DNA of 64,000 bases from Methylotenera_A sp046598525 (GCA_046598525.1 JBKJIJ010000011.1:1-64000), one strand, 5' to 3'. Shown: positions 36,140 through 44,728, numbered from the stretch's first letter. Translations and numbers: made by a program. Notes: a model not told the origin generated them from the sequence alone.

Positions 36140-36874
36140 ATGTTTAAGCATATTAAAGAAGATATCTCCATCGTTTTTGACCGCGATCCAGCGGCGCGTA
36201 CGCATTTTGAGATTCTGACTACTTATCCAGGTGTGCATGCGCTAATTATGCATCGCTTTAGTCATTGGTTATGGAAAGCGCGGTTTTATTGGCTTGGGCG
36301 GTTTTTTTCGCATATTGGCCGCTTTTTAACGGGTATTGAAATCCACCCAGGCGCCACTATTGGCAAGCGCGTTTTTATTGATCATGGCATGGGCGTGGTG
36401 ATTGGCGAAACGGCGGTGATTGGCGATGACTGTACCTTGTATCATGGCGTAACATTGGGCGGCACCTCTTGGAATAAGGGCAAACGCCACCCTACCTTAG
36501 AGCAAGGTGTGGTGATTGGCGCGGGCGCAAAGGTGCTGGGGCCAATTACGATTGGCAAAAATGCAAAAATTGGCAGCAATGCGGTTGTGGTAAAAGATGT
36601 GCCAGAAAACGCCACGGCAGTGGGCATTCCGGCGCGTATTTTAGAAGAAGAAAAAGCTAAAAAACGCGACGAAACGGCGCAAAAAATTGGTTTTAGTGCG
36701 TATGCGGTGGGGGATGATAATAACGATCCTGTTACCAAGGCGATTCATAGCCTGCTAGACCATGCTAGCAAACAAGATGCTGAGCTGGCCTTATTAAAAG
36801 CGCAGCTAGCCAAAATTGACGATACAAAAGCAGATGCGGATTTGGCAGAAGCTTTTGCCTCTAAAAAGCATTAA
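36140..36874 (+). CDS. cysE: serine O-acetyltransferase
   Basis: A 244-residue left-handed beta-helix acetyltransferase that makes O-acetylserine, the cysteine precursor. The N-terminal helical part begins MFKHIKEDISIVFDRDPAARTHFEILTTYPG. Hexapeptide repeats follow (IHPGATIGKRVFIDHGMGVVIGETAVIGDDC), with the catalytic Asp/His pair in DHGMG, and HGVTLGGTSWNKGKRHP is the active-site loop. The ATG at 36140 matches shorter CysE homologues; an upstream TTG at 36122 would add six residues. It is directly upstream of the isc operon, a sensible neighbour because IscS consumes cysteine. The C-terminal tail is longer and charged. Confidence 0.95.
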   Translation: MFKHIKEDISIVFDRDPAARTHFEILTTYPGVHALIMHRFSHWLWKARFYWLGRFFSHIGRFLTGIEIHPGATIGKRVFIDHGMGVVIGETAVIGDDCTLYHGVTLGGTSWNKGKRHPTLEQGVVIGAGAKVLGPITIGKNAKIGSNAVVVKDVPENATAVGIPARILEEEKAKKRDETAQKIGFSAYAVGDDNNDPVTKAIHSLLDHASKQDAELALLKAQLAKIDDTKADADLAEAFASKKH

Positions 36875-36911
36875 TTATTCATTCTAATTTAGCCTTGAAC
36901 TTTGCAAGCTA

Positions 36912-36944
36912 ATAATTGACTAAATTAGTAGGTTATTATACAAT
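36912..36944 (+). promoter_or_regulatory. isc promoter with overlapping type 1 IscR site
   Basis: A 25-bp sequence at 36912-36936 starting ATAATTGACTAAATTAG matches the type 1 IscR consensus (ATASYYGACTRWWWYAGTCRRSTAT) at nearly every position. It overlaps the -35 TTGACT (36916-36921); with a 17-nt spacer the -10 is TACAAT (36939-36944). This predicts repression by [2Fe-2S]-IscR. Confidence 0.85.
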
Positions 36945-36978
36945 TCATGCAAATTATTGATCCAACAAATGACTATTT

Positions 36979-37512
36979 ATGAGACTAACCACTAAAGGCC
37001 GGTTTGCTGTTACTGCAATGCTTGACCTTGCTTTGAACGAAGTGAGCGAATCGGGCGAAAGTCGTCCGGTGACGCTGGCTGGCATTAGTGAGCGCCAAGC
37101 GATTTCGCTTTCTTATTTAGAGCAGCTGTTTAGCCGTTTGCGCCGTCAAGGTTTGGTGACCAGTGTGCGCGGGCCCGGCGGTGGTTATCGCGTAGCGAAA
37201 GCGCATGCGGATATTTCAGTTTCTAATATTATTACCGCCGTAGATGAGTTGATTGACGCTACCCAATGTGGCGGACAAGAGAATTGCCACGATACTGGCC
37301 GATGCATGACGCACGATTTATGGGCAACGCTTAACAATAAAATTTTAGATTATTTATCAGGCGTTAGCTTGGCAGATATGGTTGAGAATCAACGTCAAAA
37401 CAATGCTGGATTAAGCACTGATGGCTTAATCAGCAGTAAAGTGCACTTTTCGCCGCGCAATGTGCCCACTAAAACGTGCACACCAAATGCATGTGAAGAG
37501 GCAACGGCTTAA
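36979..37512 (+). CDS. iscR: Fe-S cluster regulator IscR
   Basis: A 177-residue Rrf2-family regulator. The N-terminal winged helix is MRLTTKGRFAVTAMLDLAL...SLSYLEQLFSRLRRQGLVTSVRGPGGGYRV. The [2Fe-2S] ligands are Cys97, Cys103, Cys109 and His112, with the same spacing as E. coli Cys92/98/104/His107. It senses Fe-S status and represses its own operon through the site at 36912-36936. Its stop is directly followed by the ATG of the next gene. Confidence 0.97.
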   Translation: MRLTTKGRFAVTAMLDLALNEVSESGESRPVTLAGISERQAISLSYLEQLFSRLRRQGLVTSVRGPGGGYRVAKAHADISVSNIITAVDELIDATQCGGQENCHDTGRCMTHDLWATLNNKILDYLSGVSLADMVENQRQNNAGLSTDGLISSKVHFSPRNVPTKTCTPNACEEATA

Positions 37513-38658
37513 ATGAGCCACGTTTTTTTTGACCATAACAGCACGACTGCGCTAAGGCCAGAAGTGCTAGAGGCCATGTTGCCATTTATGGTTGAACAGC
37601 ATGGTAACGCGACCAGTCGCCATACTTTTGGTCGCACGGCGCGTGCAGCAATTGAGCGTGCGCGTGAGCAAGTAGCCGATGCGGTTAATGCGCATCCGTC
37701 GCAAGTGGTGTTTACTGCCAGCGGCACTGAGGCGAACAATTTTGCCATTAACGGCATTGCCAGCAATTTGTGTCATGGGCAAATTTTATTCAGCGCGGTT
37801 GAACACCCTTGCGTGTCGCGCCCTGCCCTAGCCATGCAATCGCGCGGCTGGCAAGCGCGCAATATTGGTGTAGATATACATTGCAATTTAGATAGGCATC
37901 ACTTGCATAATTTGTTAGCTGCCCCCACCAATTTAGTATCGGTGATGTTGGCGAACAATGAAACAGGCGTGATAGAGGATTTAGCACAAATTGCCATATT
38001 AGCCAATGAACACAAGGCGTTTGTGCATAGTGATGCGGTACAAGGTTTAGGCAAAATTGACGTCGATTTTGCCGCATTAAAGCTAAACGCCATGACTTTA
38101 TCTAGCCATAAAGTGGGCGGCCCATTAGGTGCAGGTGCTTTGGTGATTGATAAACGCTTGGATATTCAACCTTTGTTGTATGGCGGCGGCCAAGAAAAAG
38201 GCTTGCGCAGTGGCACCGAAAATGTGGCGGCGATTGTGGGATTTGGCTTGGCGTGCGAATTAGCGGTTAAAAATTTAGCCGCATTTGCAGCACACACGCA
38301 ACAGTTGCGCGATTTATGTGAAGCAGGCTTGGCTAAACTGGGCGCTATTTTGTTTGGTCAGCAGGCAAAACGTATTCCTAACACCAGCTTTTTTGCGTTT
38401 GAGAATATAGAAGGCGAAACTTTAGTAATGGCGCTAGATCGTAAAGGATTCGCGGTTGCTAGCGGTTCGGCATGTTCATCTGATAGCTCAGAACCCAGCC
38501 ATGTATTGCTGGCAATGGGCATAGAGCCAGATGTGGCGCGCGGCGCGATTAGAGTGAGTTTTGGATTAAGCAATAGCGTAGAACAAGTGCAACAATTTTT
38601 AAAAGTACTAGAGCAAGAGTTAGCAAGATTAAGAAACTTAACGGCAATTTTAGCCTAA
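37513..38658 (+). CDS. second cysteine desulfurase (NifS/IscS family)
   Basis: A 381-residue class V aminotransferase-fold enzyme that releases sulfur from cysteine as a persulfide. The PLP lysine is Lys200 in LSSHKVGGPLGAG, and the persulfide cysteine is Cys321 in VASGSACSSDSSEPSHVL. It is clearly a paralogue of the adjacent iscS rather than a copy: the N-terminus (MSHVFFDHNSTTALRPEV) and length differ, and it resembles NifS-like proteins. It starts immediately after iscR with no gap and precedes iscS by 37 nt. An extra desulfurase at this position is also seen in some other betaproteobacteria; its specific acceptor is unknown. Confidence 0.93.
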   Translation: MSHVFFDHNSTTALRPEVLEAMLPFMVEQHGNATSRHTFGRTARAAIERAREQVADAVNAHPSQVVFTASGTEANNFAINGIASNLCHGQILFSAVEHPCVSRPALAMQSRGWQARNIGVDIHCNLDRHHLHNLLAAPTNLVSVMLANNETGVIEDLAQIAILANEHKAFVHSDAVQGLGKIDVDFAALKLNAMTLSSHKVGGPLGAGALVIDKRLDIQPLLYGGGQEKGLRSGTENVAAIVGFGLACELAVKNLAAFAAHTQQLRDLCEAGLAKLGAILFGQQAKRIPNTSFFAFENIEGETLVMALDRKGFAVASGSACSSDSSEPSHVLLAMGIEPDVARGAIRVSFGLSNSVEQVQQFLKVLEQELARLRNLTAILA

Positions 38659-38695
38659 CAAATTTAATAGCATTGAGAAAGTAAGTATTATTAAA

Positions 38696-39910
38696 ATGGA
38701 TAGAGACCCGATTTATTTAGATTATTCAGCCACCACGCCAGTGGATCCGCGTGTGGCCGCCATGATGATTCCGTACTTAACGGAACATTACGGCAACCCT
38801 GCGTCACGCAGCCATCCGTTTGGTTGGACAGCCGAAAAAGCGGTTGAAAATGCGCGCGAAGAAGTAGCCAAATTAGTAGGTGCCGATCCGCGCGAAATCG
38901 TTTGGACATCTGGCGCGACAGAATCAAACAACTTAGCCATTAAAGGCGCGGCTAACTTTTATGCCGCCACCAAAGGCAAACACATTATTACCATTGCCAC
39001 AGAGCATAAAGCGGTGATTGATGCAGTGCGCGAATTAGAGCGCGTAGGTTTTACAGCGACTTATCTACAACCTGAGCCAAATGGCTTGGTGGATTTAGTC
39101 AAGTTTAAAGCCGCGATTCAGCCAGATACTGTTTTAGCCAGCGTGATGATGGTGAATAATGAAATCGGCGTGATTCAAGATATTGAAGCGATTGGCAATA
39201 TTTGCCGCGAAAACAATGTGATATTCCATGTAGATGCGGCGCAAGCCACTGGCAAAGTAGAGATTAATCTAGAGAAATTACCAGTCGATTTAATGAGCTT
39301 TTGTGCGCATAAAACCTATGGCCCAAAAGGCATTGGTGCTTTATATGTGCGCCGTAAACCGCGTATTCGTATTGAAGCGCAAATGCACGGCGGTGGTCAT
39401 GAGCGCGGTATGCGTTCTGGCACATTAGCCACCCACCAAATTGTGGGCATGGGCGAAGCATTTAGAATCGCGCGCGAAGAAATGGAATTTGAAAACGCAC
39501 GCATTCGTAAATTGCGCGATAAATTATTGAATGGCTTGCAAAGCATTGAAGAAACTTACGTAAACGGCGATTTAGAACACCGCGTACCGCATAACTTGAA
39601 CATTAGCTTTAACTATGTAGAAGGCGAATCGTTGATTATGGCGATTAAAGATATTGCGGTTTCAAGCGGCTCAGCCTGTACTTCTGCCAGCTTAGAGCCA
39701 AGCTATGTATTACGCGCTATTGGCCGTAATGATGAGTTGGCACATAGCTCAATCCGCTTCTCTATTGGCCGTTTTACCACAGAAGCCGATGTGGATTACA
39801 CCATTGAGTTATTGAAAACTAAAGTGGGTAAATTAAGAGAGTTATCACCGCTTTGGGATATGTTTAAAGATGGTATTGATATATCCAAAGTCCAATGGGC
39901 AGCACATTAA
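38696..39910 (+). CDS. iscS: cysteine desulfurase IscS
   Basis: A 404-residue IscS, identical in length and key numbering to the E. coli enzyme. The PLP lysine is Lys206 in CAHKTYGPKGIGAL, and the mobile-loop catalytic cysteine is Cys328 in SSGSACTSASLEPSYVLRA. It provides sulfur for IscU cluster assembly and for tRNA thiolation. The gap to iscU (114 nt) holds an imperfect inverted repeat. Confidence 0.98.
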   Translation: MDRDPIYLDYSATTPVDPRVAAMMIPYLTEHYGNPASRSHPFGWTAEKAVENAREEVAKLVGADPREIVWTSGATESNNLAIKGAANFYAATKGKHIITIATEHKAVIDAVRELERVGFTATYLQPEPNGLVDLVKFKAAIQPDTVLASVMMVNNEIGVIQDIEAIGNICRENNVIFHVDAAQATGKVEINLEKLPVDLMSFCAHKTYGPKGIGALYVRRKPRIRIEAQMHGGGHERGMRSGTLATHQIVGMGEAFRIAREEMEFENARIRKLRDKLLNGLQSIEETYVNGDLEHRVPHNLNISFNYVEGESLIMAIKDIAVSSGSACTSASLEPSYVLRAIGRNDELAHSSIRFSIGRFTTEADVDYTIELLKTKVGKLRELSPLWDMFKDGIDISKVQWAAH

Positions 39911-39920
39911 TAATAGGCGT

Positions 39921-40003
39921 CAGTCGGTAGTCGTCGGTTTTTAGTTAAAACCTAGGTTATTAAAGCAATATCAACTAACGACTATCTACCAACGACTAAC
40001 CAC
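39921..40003. repeat. imperfect inverted repeat in the iscS-iscU gap
   Basis: AGTCGGTAGTCGTCGG (39922-39937) with TTAGTT after it is matched by an approximate complement (AACTAACGACTATCTACC and AACGACTAACCACT, about 39973-40003). The pairing is imperfect, and the TAGTCGTTGGTAG-like units repeat within each arm. It lies between two co-directional isc genes and could affect mRNA processing. Confidence 0.55.
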
Positions 40004-40024
40004 TAAATACAAGGAGTAAGAATC

Positions 40025-40423
40025 ATGGCATACAGCGATAAGGTATTAGACCACTATGAAAACCCAAGAAACGTGGGTTCTTTAGATAAAAACGACCCAA
40101 ACGTGGGTACCGGCATGGTAGGCGCGCCTGCTTGCGGCGACGTAATGAAATTGATGATTAAGGTAAACGATAGCGGCATTATTGAAGATGCTAAATTCAA
40201 AACCTATGGTTGCGGTTCTGCAATCGCATCAAGCTCATTGGTAACAGAATGGCTTAAAGGCCGCACCATTGAAGAAGCTTATGCGATTAAGAATTCTGAA
40301 ATTGCAGAGGAGTTGGCGTTACCACCGGTAAAAATCCATTGCTCAGTTTTGGCGGAAGATGCCATTAAAGCAGCGGTTGCCGATATTAAAGCCAAACAAT
40401 TGGCGGCTAAAGAAGCAGCGTAA
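40025..40423 (+). CDS. iscU: Fe-S assembly scaffold IscU
   Basis: A 132-residue scaffold on which [2Fe-2S] and [4Fe-4S] clusters are built. Ligands are Cys37 (GAPACGDV), Cys63 (YGCGSAIASSS) and Cys106 (HCSVLA), as in E. coli. The HscA recognition motif LPPVK is at residues 99-103. A strong AAGGAG site precedes the ATG. Confidence 0.98.
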   Translation: MAYSDKVLDHYENPRNVGSLDKNDPNVGTGMVGAPACGDVMKLMIKVNDSGIIEDAKFKTYGCGSAIASSSLVTEWLKGRTIEEAYAIKNSEIAEELALPPVKIHCSVLAEDAIKAAVADIKAKQLAAKEAA

Positions 40424-40429
40424 TTTAGT

Positions 40430-40505
40430 CCCTCGCCCGCACGCGGGAGAGGGGATGGGGAGAGGGAAAACTCAAACCAAAATGGATTCCCACTTTCGCG
40501 GGAAT
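40430..40505. repeat. two palindromic repeats in the iscU-iscA gap
   Basis: The first hairpin pairs CCCTCGCCCGC (40430-40440) with GCGGGAGAGGG (40443-40453), one mismatch. The second pairs ATTCCC (40486-40491) with GGGAAT (40500-40505) inside the motif TGGATTCCCACTTTCGCGGG. Both resemble dispersed intergenic repeats common in proteobacterial genomes. Confidence 0.7.
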
Positions 40506-40526
40506 GACGAAACGGAAAATTGGAAC

Positions 40527-40850
40527 ATGGCAATTAGCTTAACACCAGCGGCGGCAAGCCGTGTTGAAAAATTCTTGAGTAACCGTGGCAAGGGCATTGG
40601 CCTGCGCTTGGGCGTTAAAACCACGGGCTGCTCTGGCATGGCTTACACGCTTGAGTTTGTAGATGATATGCAACCAGAAGACATGGCGTTTGATAGCCAT
40701 GGCGTTAAGGTGATTGTTGACCCAAAAAGCTTGGCCTATATTGACGGCACAGAATTAGACTTCACTAAAGAAGGCTTAAACGAAGGCTTTAAGTTTAACA
40801 ACCCAAACGTAAAAGATGAATGTGGTTGCGGTGAAAGTTTTACAGTGTGA
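40527..40850 (+). CDS. iscA: Fe-S carrier protein IscA
   Basis: A 107-residue A-type carrier. The three conserved cysteines are Cys35 (KTTGCSGMAY), Cys99 and Cys101 (DECGCGESF). The start MAISLTPAAASRVEKFL at 40527 matches the family; a longer frame would include the palindromic repeats and is rejected. It passes clusters from IscU to apo-targets. Its TGA overlaps the GTG start of hscB (GTGA). Confidence 0.97.
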   Translation: MAISLTPAAASRVEKFLSNRGKGIGLRLGVKTTGCSGMAYTLEFVDDMQPEDMAFDSHGVKVIVDPKSLAYIDGTELDFTKEGLNEGFKFNNPNVKDECGCGESFTV

Positions 40851-41395
40851 GTGCTTTAAATACTGGCATTGCGGATAATCATACCTATTTTGAATTGTTT
40901 GGCTTAACGCCGCAATTCAATTTAGATTTAGCAAAGCTAGAATCCAATTACCGTAGCATTCAATCTGCTAGCCACCCTGACCGTTTTGTAACAGCATCAC
41001 CTGCTGAAAAATTACGTTCTATGCAAACAGCAACATTGGCAAATGAAGCGTATCAAGCCTTAAAAAATCCGGCCAGCCGTGCGCAATATTTATTAGCGCT
41101 GCAAGGTGTTGATGCAATTGCAGAAACAAATACAGCCATGCCGGCTGACTTTTTAATGCAGCAAATGGAATGGCGTGAAGCGATTGATGATGCAAGACAA
41201 GCCAATAATATTGACGCGCTTGATGCATTATTGGCTGAAATGCAGCAAGAATCACGTGCTTTGCAAGCAAGGCTTGTTGATTTAATCGATGACAAGAAAA
41301 ACTTGGCATTAGCCACTGATACCACGCGCAAGCTTATTTTTATTGATAAAGTGTGTGCCGACATTAAACAACTTATTGCAAGACTTGAAGAATGA
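40847..41395 (+). CDS. hscB: Fe-S J-type co-chaperone HscB
   Basis: A 182-residue J-protein that delivers IscU to HscA. The N-terminal J-domain has the HPD motif at residues 43-45 (SASHPDRFV), and the C-terminal three-helix domain (about 90-182) binds IscU. Translation starts with GTG at 40847, overlapping the iscA stop, so the two are coupled. The length is typical. Confidence 0.95.
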   Translation: MSALNTGIADNHTYFELFGLTPQFNLDLAKLESNYRSIQSASHPDRFVTASPAEKLRSMQTATLANEAYQALKNPASRAQYLLALQGVDAIAETNTAMPADFLMQQMEWREAIDDARQANNIDALDALLAEMQQESRALQARLVDLIDDKKNLALATDTTRKLIFIDKVCADIKQLIARLEE

Positions 41396-41404
41396 ACAAA
41401 TACT

Positions 41405-41470
41405 TAGCCACAGAGTACACAGAGGTCACAGAAACAGCTTTTTGGGTTTGCTATGTGTACTCTGTGGCTA
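41405..41470. repeat. perfect 17-bp inverted repeat in the hscB-hscA gap
   Basis: TAGCCACAGAGTACACA (41405-41421) is exactly complementary to 41454-41470, with a 32-nt loop. The motif (CCACAGAGTACACAGAGG...) resembles a widely dispersed proteobacterial intergenic repeat. It ends 11 nt before the hscA ATG, which itself lacks a clear Shine-Dalgarno sequence. Confidence 0.9.
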
Positions 41471-41481
41471 GAAACTAAAAA

Positions 41482-43374
41482 ATGGCACTTTTACAAATAT
41501 CCGAACCAGGCCAATCAGCCGCACCGCATCAACATAAATTAGCGGTGGGCATTGATTTAGGCACAACCAACTCCTTAGTGGCCACTGTGCGCAGCGGCAT
41601 GAGCAGCGTATTAATCGACGATGACGGCCATGCGCTTTTACCAAGCGTAGTGCGCTATTTGGCCGATGGCAATGTTGACGTTGGCTATGAAGCCCAAGCG
41701 GCGCAATCGATAGACCCAGCCAACACCATCGTTTCAGCCAAACGCTTTATGGGCCGTAGCCTAGCCGAAATTGATGTATCAACTCAGCCTTATCATTTTG
41801 TTGAAAACGCAACTGGTACCGAAAAACAATCTGCAAGCGAAAAATTAGTGCGAATTCAAACCCGCGCTGGCGTTAAAAGTGCGGTAGAAATCTCTGCCGA
41901 AATTTTAAAATCGCTAAAAATACGCGCCGAAAAATCATTAGGCGGTGAGCTGGTTGGCGCAGTGATTACTGTGCCCGCGTATTTTGACGATGCGCAACGC
42001 CAAGCCACTAAAGACGCCGCGCGTTTGGCTGGCTTAAACGTATTGCGCTTGTTAAACGAGCCCACTGCCGCCGCGGTTGCTTATGGTTTAGATAATAATG
42101 TGGCTGGCACTTATGTGATTTACGATTTAGGTGGCGGCACGTTTGATGTCTCTATATTAAAACTCAGCAAAGGTGTGTTTGAAGTACTAAGCACCAATGG
42201 CGATAGCGCGCTGGGCGGTGATGATTTTGACCGCCGAATTTTTTGTTGGCTGTTAGAGCAATCGCATTGCAAACCCTTAAATGCAAACGACACACGATTA
42301 TTATTAACCAAAGCACGTGAAGCAAAAGAATGGCTGACTGACCACGCCAATGCGCAAATCACCAGTGTTTTAAGCACGGGCGAAGTGATTGATTTAACCT
42401 TAAGCGCTAAAAAATTCAATGAATTAACGCAAACCTTGGTGGCCAAAACACTTAACCCAACCAAAAAAGCCTTACGCGATGCCGGTTTGAGTATTGACGA
42501 TATTAAAGGTGTTGTTATGGTGGGCGGGGCAACGCGCATGCCGCAAATACGCTTGGCAGTGGCCGATTTCTTTAAGCAAACGCCACTGACCAATTTAGAC
42601 CCAGACAAAGTAGTAGCGCTAGGCGCGGCTATACAAGCCAACACACTGGCTGGCAATAAAAGTGATGCCGATTTGTTATTGCTGGATGTCATTCCGCTAT
42701 CGCTTGGTTTAGAAACCATGGGCGGCTTGGTCGAAAAAGTGATTCCGCGCAATAGCACTTTGCCGATTGCGCGTGCGCAAGAATTTACCACCTTCAAAGA
42801 TGGTCAAACCGCCATGAGTATTCATGTGCTACAAGGTGAACGCGAATTAGTAAGCGATTGCCGCTCGCTAGCCAAATTTGAATTACGCGGCATTCCGCCA
42901 TTGGTGGCTGGTAGCGCGCGAATTAGAGTAACGTTTACAGTGGATGCAGACGGTTTATTAAGTGTATCGGCGCGCGAAATGACCACCAATATTGAAGCCA
43001 ATATTGTGGTAAAACCCAGCTACGGATTAAGTGAAGAGCAAATTTTAACCATGCTGCAGAGCAGCTTTGGTGCAGCAGAAACCGATAAACAAGCGCGCGC
43101 GCTGGCAGAAGCTAAAGTAGAAGCCACTAACTTGATTTTAGCGATTGAAGCGGCTTTGCAACAGGATAATGCTTTACTTACGCAATCTGAAATTGAAAGC
43201 ATTTTGGCCTCACTTGCAGATTTAAAAACGCTAAGTAATGGTCAAGACAGCCACGCGATTCATCAAGCGACAGAGGCTTTAAATGTGGCGACTGAAGCAT
43301 TTGCCGCTAAGCGCATGGACGCCAGCGTGAGCCGTGCGCTCACTGGTAAAGACGTTGCGCAGTTAGATTTATAG
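41482..43374 (+). CDS. hscA: Hsp70-type chaperone HscA
   Basis: A 630-residue specialised Hsp70 that drives cluster release from IscU. The actin-fold ATPase has AVGIDLGTTNSLVATV (about residue 21), the phosphate-2 loop YDLGGGTFDVSIL and the adenosine motif VMVGGATRMPQIR. The substrate domain starts after DVIPLSLGLETMGG. No clear ribosome site precedes the ATG (AGAAACTAAAAA), and the repeat at 41405-41470 is directly upstream. Translation may depend on an unstructured A-rich leader. Confidence 0.97.
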   Translation: MALLQISEPGQSAAPHQHKLAVGIDLGTTNSLVATVRSGMSSVLIDDDGHALLPSVVRYLADGNVDVGYEAQAAQSIDPANTIVSAKRFMGRSLAEIDVSTQPYHFVENATGTEKQSASEKLVRIQTRAGVKSAVEISAEILKSLKIRAEKSLGGELVGAVITVPAYFDDAQRQATKDAARLAGLNVLRLLNEPTAAAVAYGLDNNVAGTYVIYDLGGGTFDVSILKLSKGVFEVLSTNGDSALGGDDFDRRIFCWLLEQSHCKPLNANDTRLLLTKAREAKEWLTDHANAQITSVLSTGEVIDLTLSAKKFNELTQTLVAKTLNPTKKALRDAGLSIDDIKGVVMVGGATRMPQIRLAVADFFKQTPLTNLDPDKVVALGAAIQANTLAGNKSDADLLLLDVIPLSLGLETMGGLVEKVIPRNSTLPIARAQEFTTFKDGQTAMSIHVLQGERELVSDCRSLAKFELRGIPPLVAGSARIRVTFTVDADGLLSVSAREMTTNIEANIVVKPSYGLSEEQILTMLQSSFGAAETDKQARALAEAKVEATNLILAIEAALQQDNALLTQSEIESILASLADLKTLSNGQDSHAIHQATEALNVATEAFAAKRMDASVSRALTGKDVAQLDL

Positions 43375-43405
43375 AGAGATGATTCTATCCATTTTCTACT
43401 GCGTC

Positions 43406-43504
43406 ATACCAGCGCAGGCTGGTATCCAGTCAGGGTTAACTTTAGTGAATATAGTTTAGAAGTGCTAACTGGATACTTGTCTGGATTCTGGCCTACGCCA
43501 GAAT
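43406..43504. repeat. compound palindromic (REP-like) element in the hscA-fdx gap
   Basis: Three inverted repeats are combined: ATACCAGC/GCTGGTAT (43406-43413/43418-43425, 4-nt loop), ATTCTGGC/GCCAGAAT (43485-43492/43497-43504, 4-nt loop), and an outer pair GTATCCAGT/ACTGGATAC (43422-43430/43468-43476). This arrangement resembles bacterial interspersed mosaic elements. Confidence 0.85.
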
Positions 43505-43552
43505 GACAATGTTATAAAATTAAATGTAATGAGTAATTAGAAAGAAAACAAT

Positions 43553-43894
43553 ATGACCCAAATTATTGTATTACCGCACGTAGAGCTTTGCCCAGATGGC
43601 GCCGCTTTTGAGGCTAAAGTTGGCGGTTCTATTTGCCAGAATTTGTTGGATAACGACATTGATATGGATCACGCATGTGACCAAGTGTGCGCTTGCACCA
43701 CTTGCCATGTGATTGTGCGCGAAGGCTTTAAAAGCTTGAATCCGGCTGAAGATAATGAAGATGATTTATTAGACAAAGCCTGGGGTTTAGAGCCGCTATC
43801 GCGTTTATCGTGCCAAGCAATTGTGGGCAGTACTGATTTAGTAGTAGAAATCCCAAAATACAGTATTAATATGGCTAAAGAAGGCCATCGCTAG
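43553..43894 (+). CDS. fdx: ISC-type [2Fe-2S] ferredoxin
   Basis: A 113-residue adrenodoxin-like ferredoxin that supplies electrons for cluster assembly. The ligands Cys42, Cys48, Cys51 (ACDQVCACTTCHV) and Cys87 (RLSCQAI) match the E. coli numbering; Cys46 is the extra conserved cysteine. It is the last isc gene here, with no iscX after it, and is followed by a bidirectional terminator. Confidence 0.97.
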   Translation: MTQIIVLPHVELCPDGAAFEAKVGGSICQNLLDNDIDMDHACDQVCACTTCHVIVREGFKSLNPAEDNEDDLLDKAWGLEPLSRLSCQAIVGSTDLVVEIPKYSINMAKEGHR

Positions 43895-43952
43895 ATTGCT
43901 GTAATTGGTAAAAAATGTAGTTAGTAAAAAAATAGTCATTAAAAAAATAGTC

Positions 43953-43986
43953 ATTAAAAAAGCCGCTTTTAAGCGGCTTTTTTAAT
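43953..43986 (+). terminator. bidirectional terminator between fdx and the carbonic anhydrase gene
   Basis: A stem of AAAAAAGCCGCTT pairing with AAGCGGCTTTTTT (about 43955-43967 with 43971-43983) has a short loop and T-runs on both strands. It serves fdx on the plus strand and the carbonic anhydrase operon on the minus strand. A tandem copy of AAAAAAATAGTCATT lies just upstream. Confidence 0.85.
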
Positions 43987-44011
43987 GATGCAAAATATTA
44001 TAAATATCGCT

Positions 44012-44656
44012 TTAGCTAATAAACGTATCTTCTAAAAACTTCACTTTACCAGTAGATAAATCATAAATACCGCCCACAATGCCCACTTGGTGTTTCTCAA
44101 GCATTTCATCCACAATATCGCTCAAGCGCACAATGGTATCAATTTGATAACGCACGTTTAACTCATTAATTTTTTCAACAAAATCTGGGTTTTTAGAGCA
44201 ACGATCTTCTGCATTAATCACGGTTTTTTCGTGACGGATTGAAGGTTTGATTAAATTAATAATTTCGCCAATGTGGCCATCTTTAAAATCATCGCAAGCC
44301 GCTTTTACCGCGCCGCAACCTGTATGACCCATCACCACAATAAGCTTGCTGCCCAAATATTTTGAGCTGAATTCTAGTGAGCCAATGGCTTTATCCGATG
44401 CGATATTGCCAGCCAAACGCACACTAAACACATCACCCAATGCTTGATCAAACAGCATTTCGGTTGGTGCGCGCGAATCGCTGCAACTAAGCACTGCCGC
44501 AAATGGGTGCTGCTTATCTTTGGTAATTTTAACTAAACTTTGAAAGTCTTTATCGCTTTGATAGTTATTAACAAAACGGTGATTACCCTCTATTAAGACA
44601 TCTAACGCCTCTCTGGGTGTGATTTTGTCGCGATTTAATAACGGGTGTGTGTACAT
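44012..44656 (-). CDS. can: beta-carbonic anhydrase
   Basis: A 214-residue zinc enzyme that interconverts CO2 and bicarbonate. Zinc ligands are Cys58 (SCSDSRAPTE, with the Asp60-Arg62 dyad), His111 and Cys114 (VVMGHTGCGAVKAA). It is 72 nt downstream of a SulP-type transporter on the same strand, so the two are probably one transcript. This supports a role in bicarbonate supply for anaplerotic or biosynthetic carboxylation. Confidence 0.95.
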   Translation of the reverse strand: MYTHPLLNRDKITPREALDVLIEGNHRFVNNYQSDKDFQSLVKITKDKQHPFAAVLSCSDSRAPTEMLFDQALGDVFSVRLAGNIASDKAIGSLEFSSKYLGSKLIVVMGHTGCGAVKAACDDFKDGHIGEIINLIKPSIRHEKTVINAEDRCSKNPDFVEKINELNVRYQIDTIVRLSDIVDEMLEKHQVGIVGGIYDLSTGKVKFLEDTFIS

Positions 44657-44728
44657 AAAATTAGCCTCTACAAAAATTCAAAAAACAATCAATCTAACTA
44701 CTTAATAATAGGCAAGTTTTAAAACTGA

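Noticed and set aside
40359..40526. N-terminal extension of iscA back to 40359
   Set aside because: It would translate palindromic repeat DNA and overlap iscU; the ATG at 40527 gives the exact family N-terminus.
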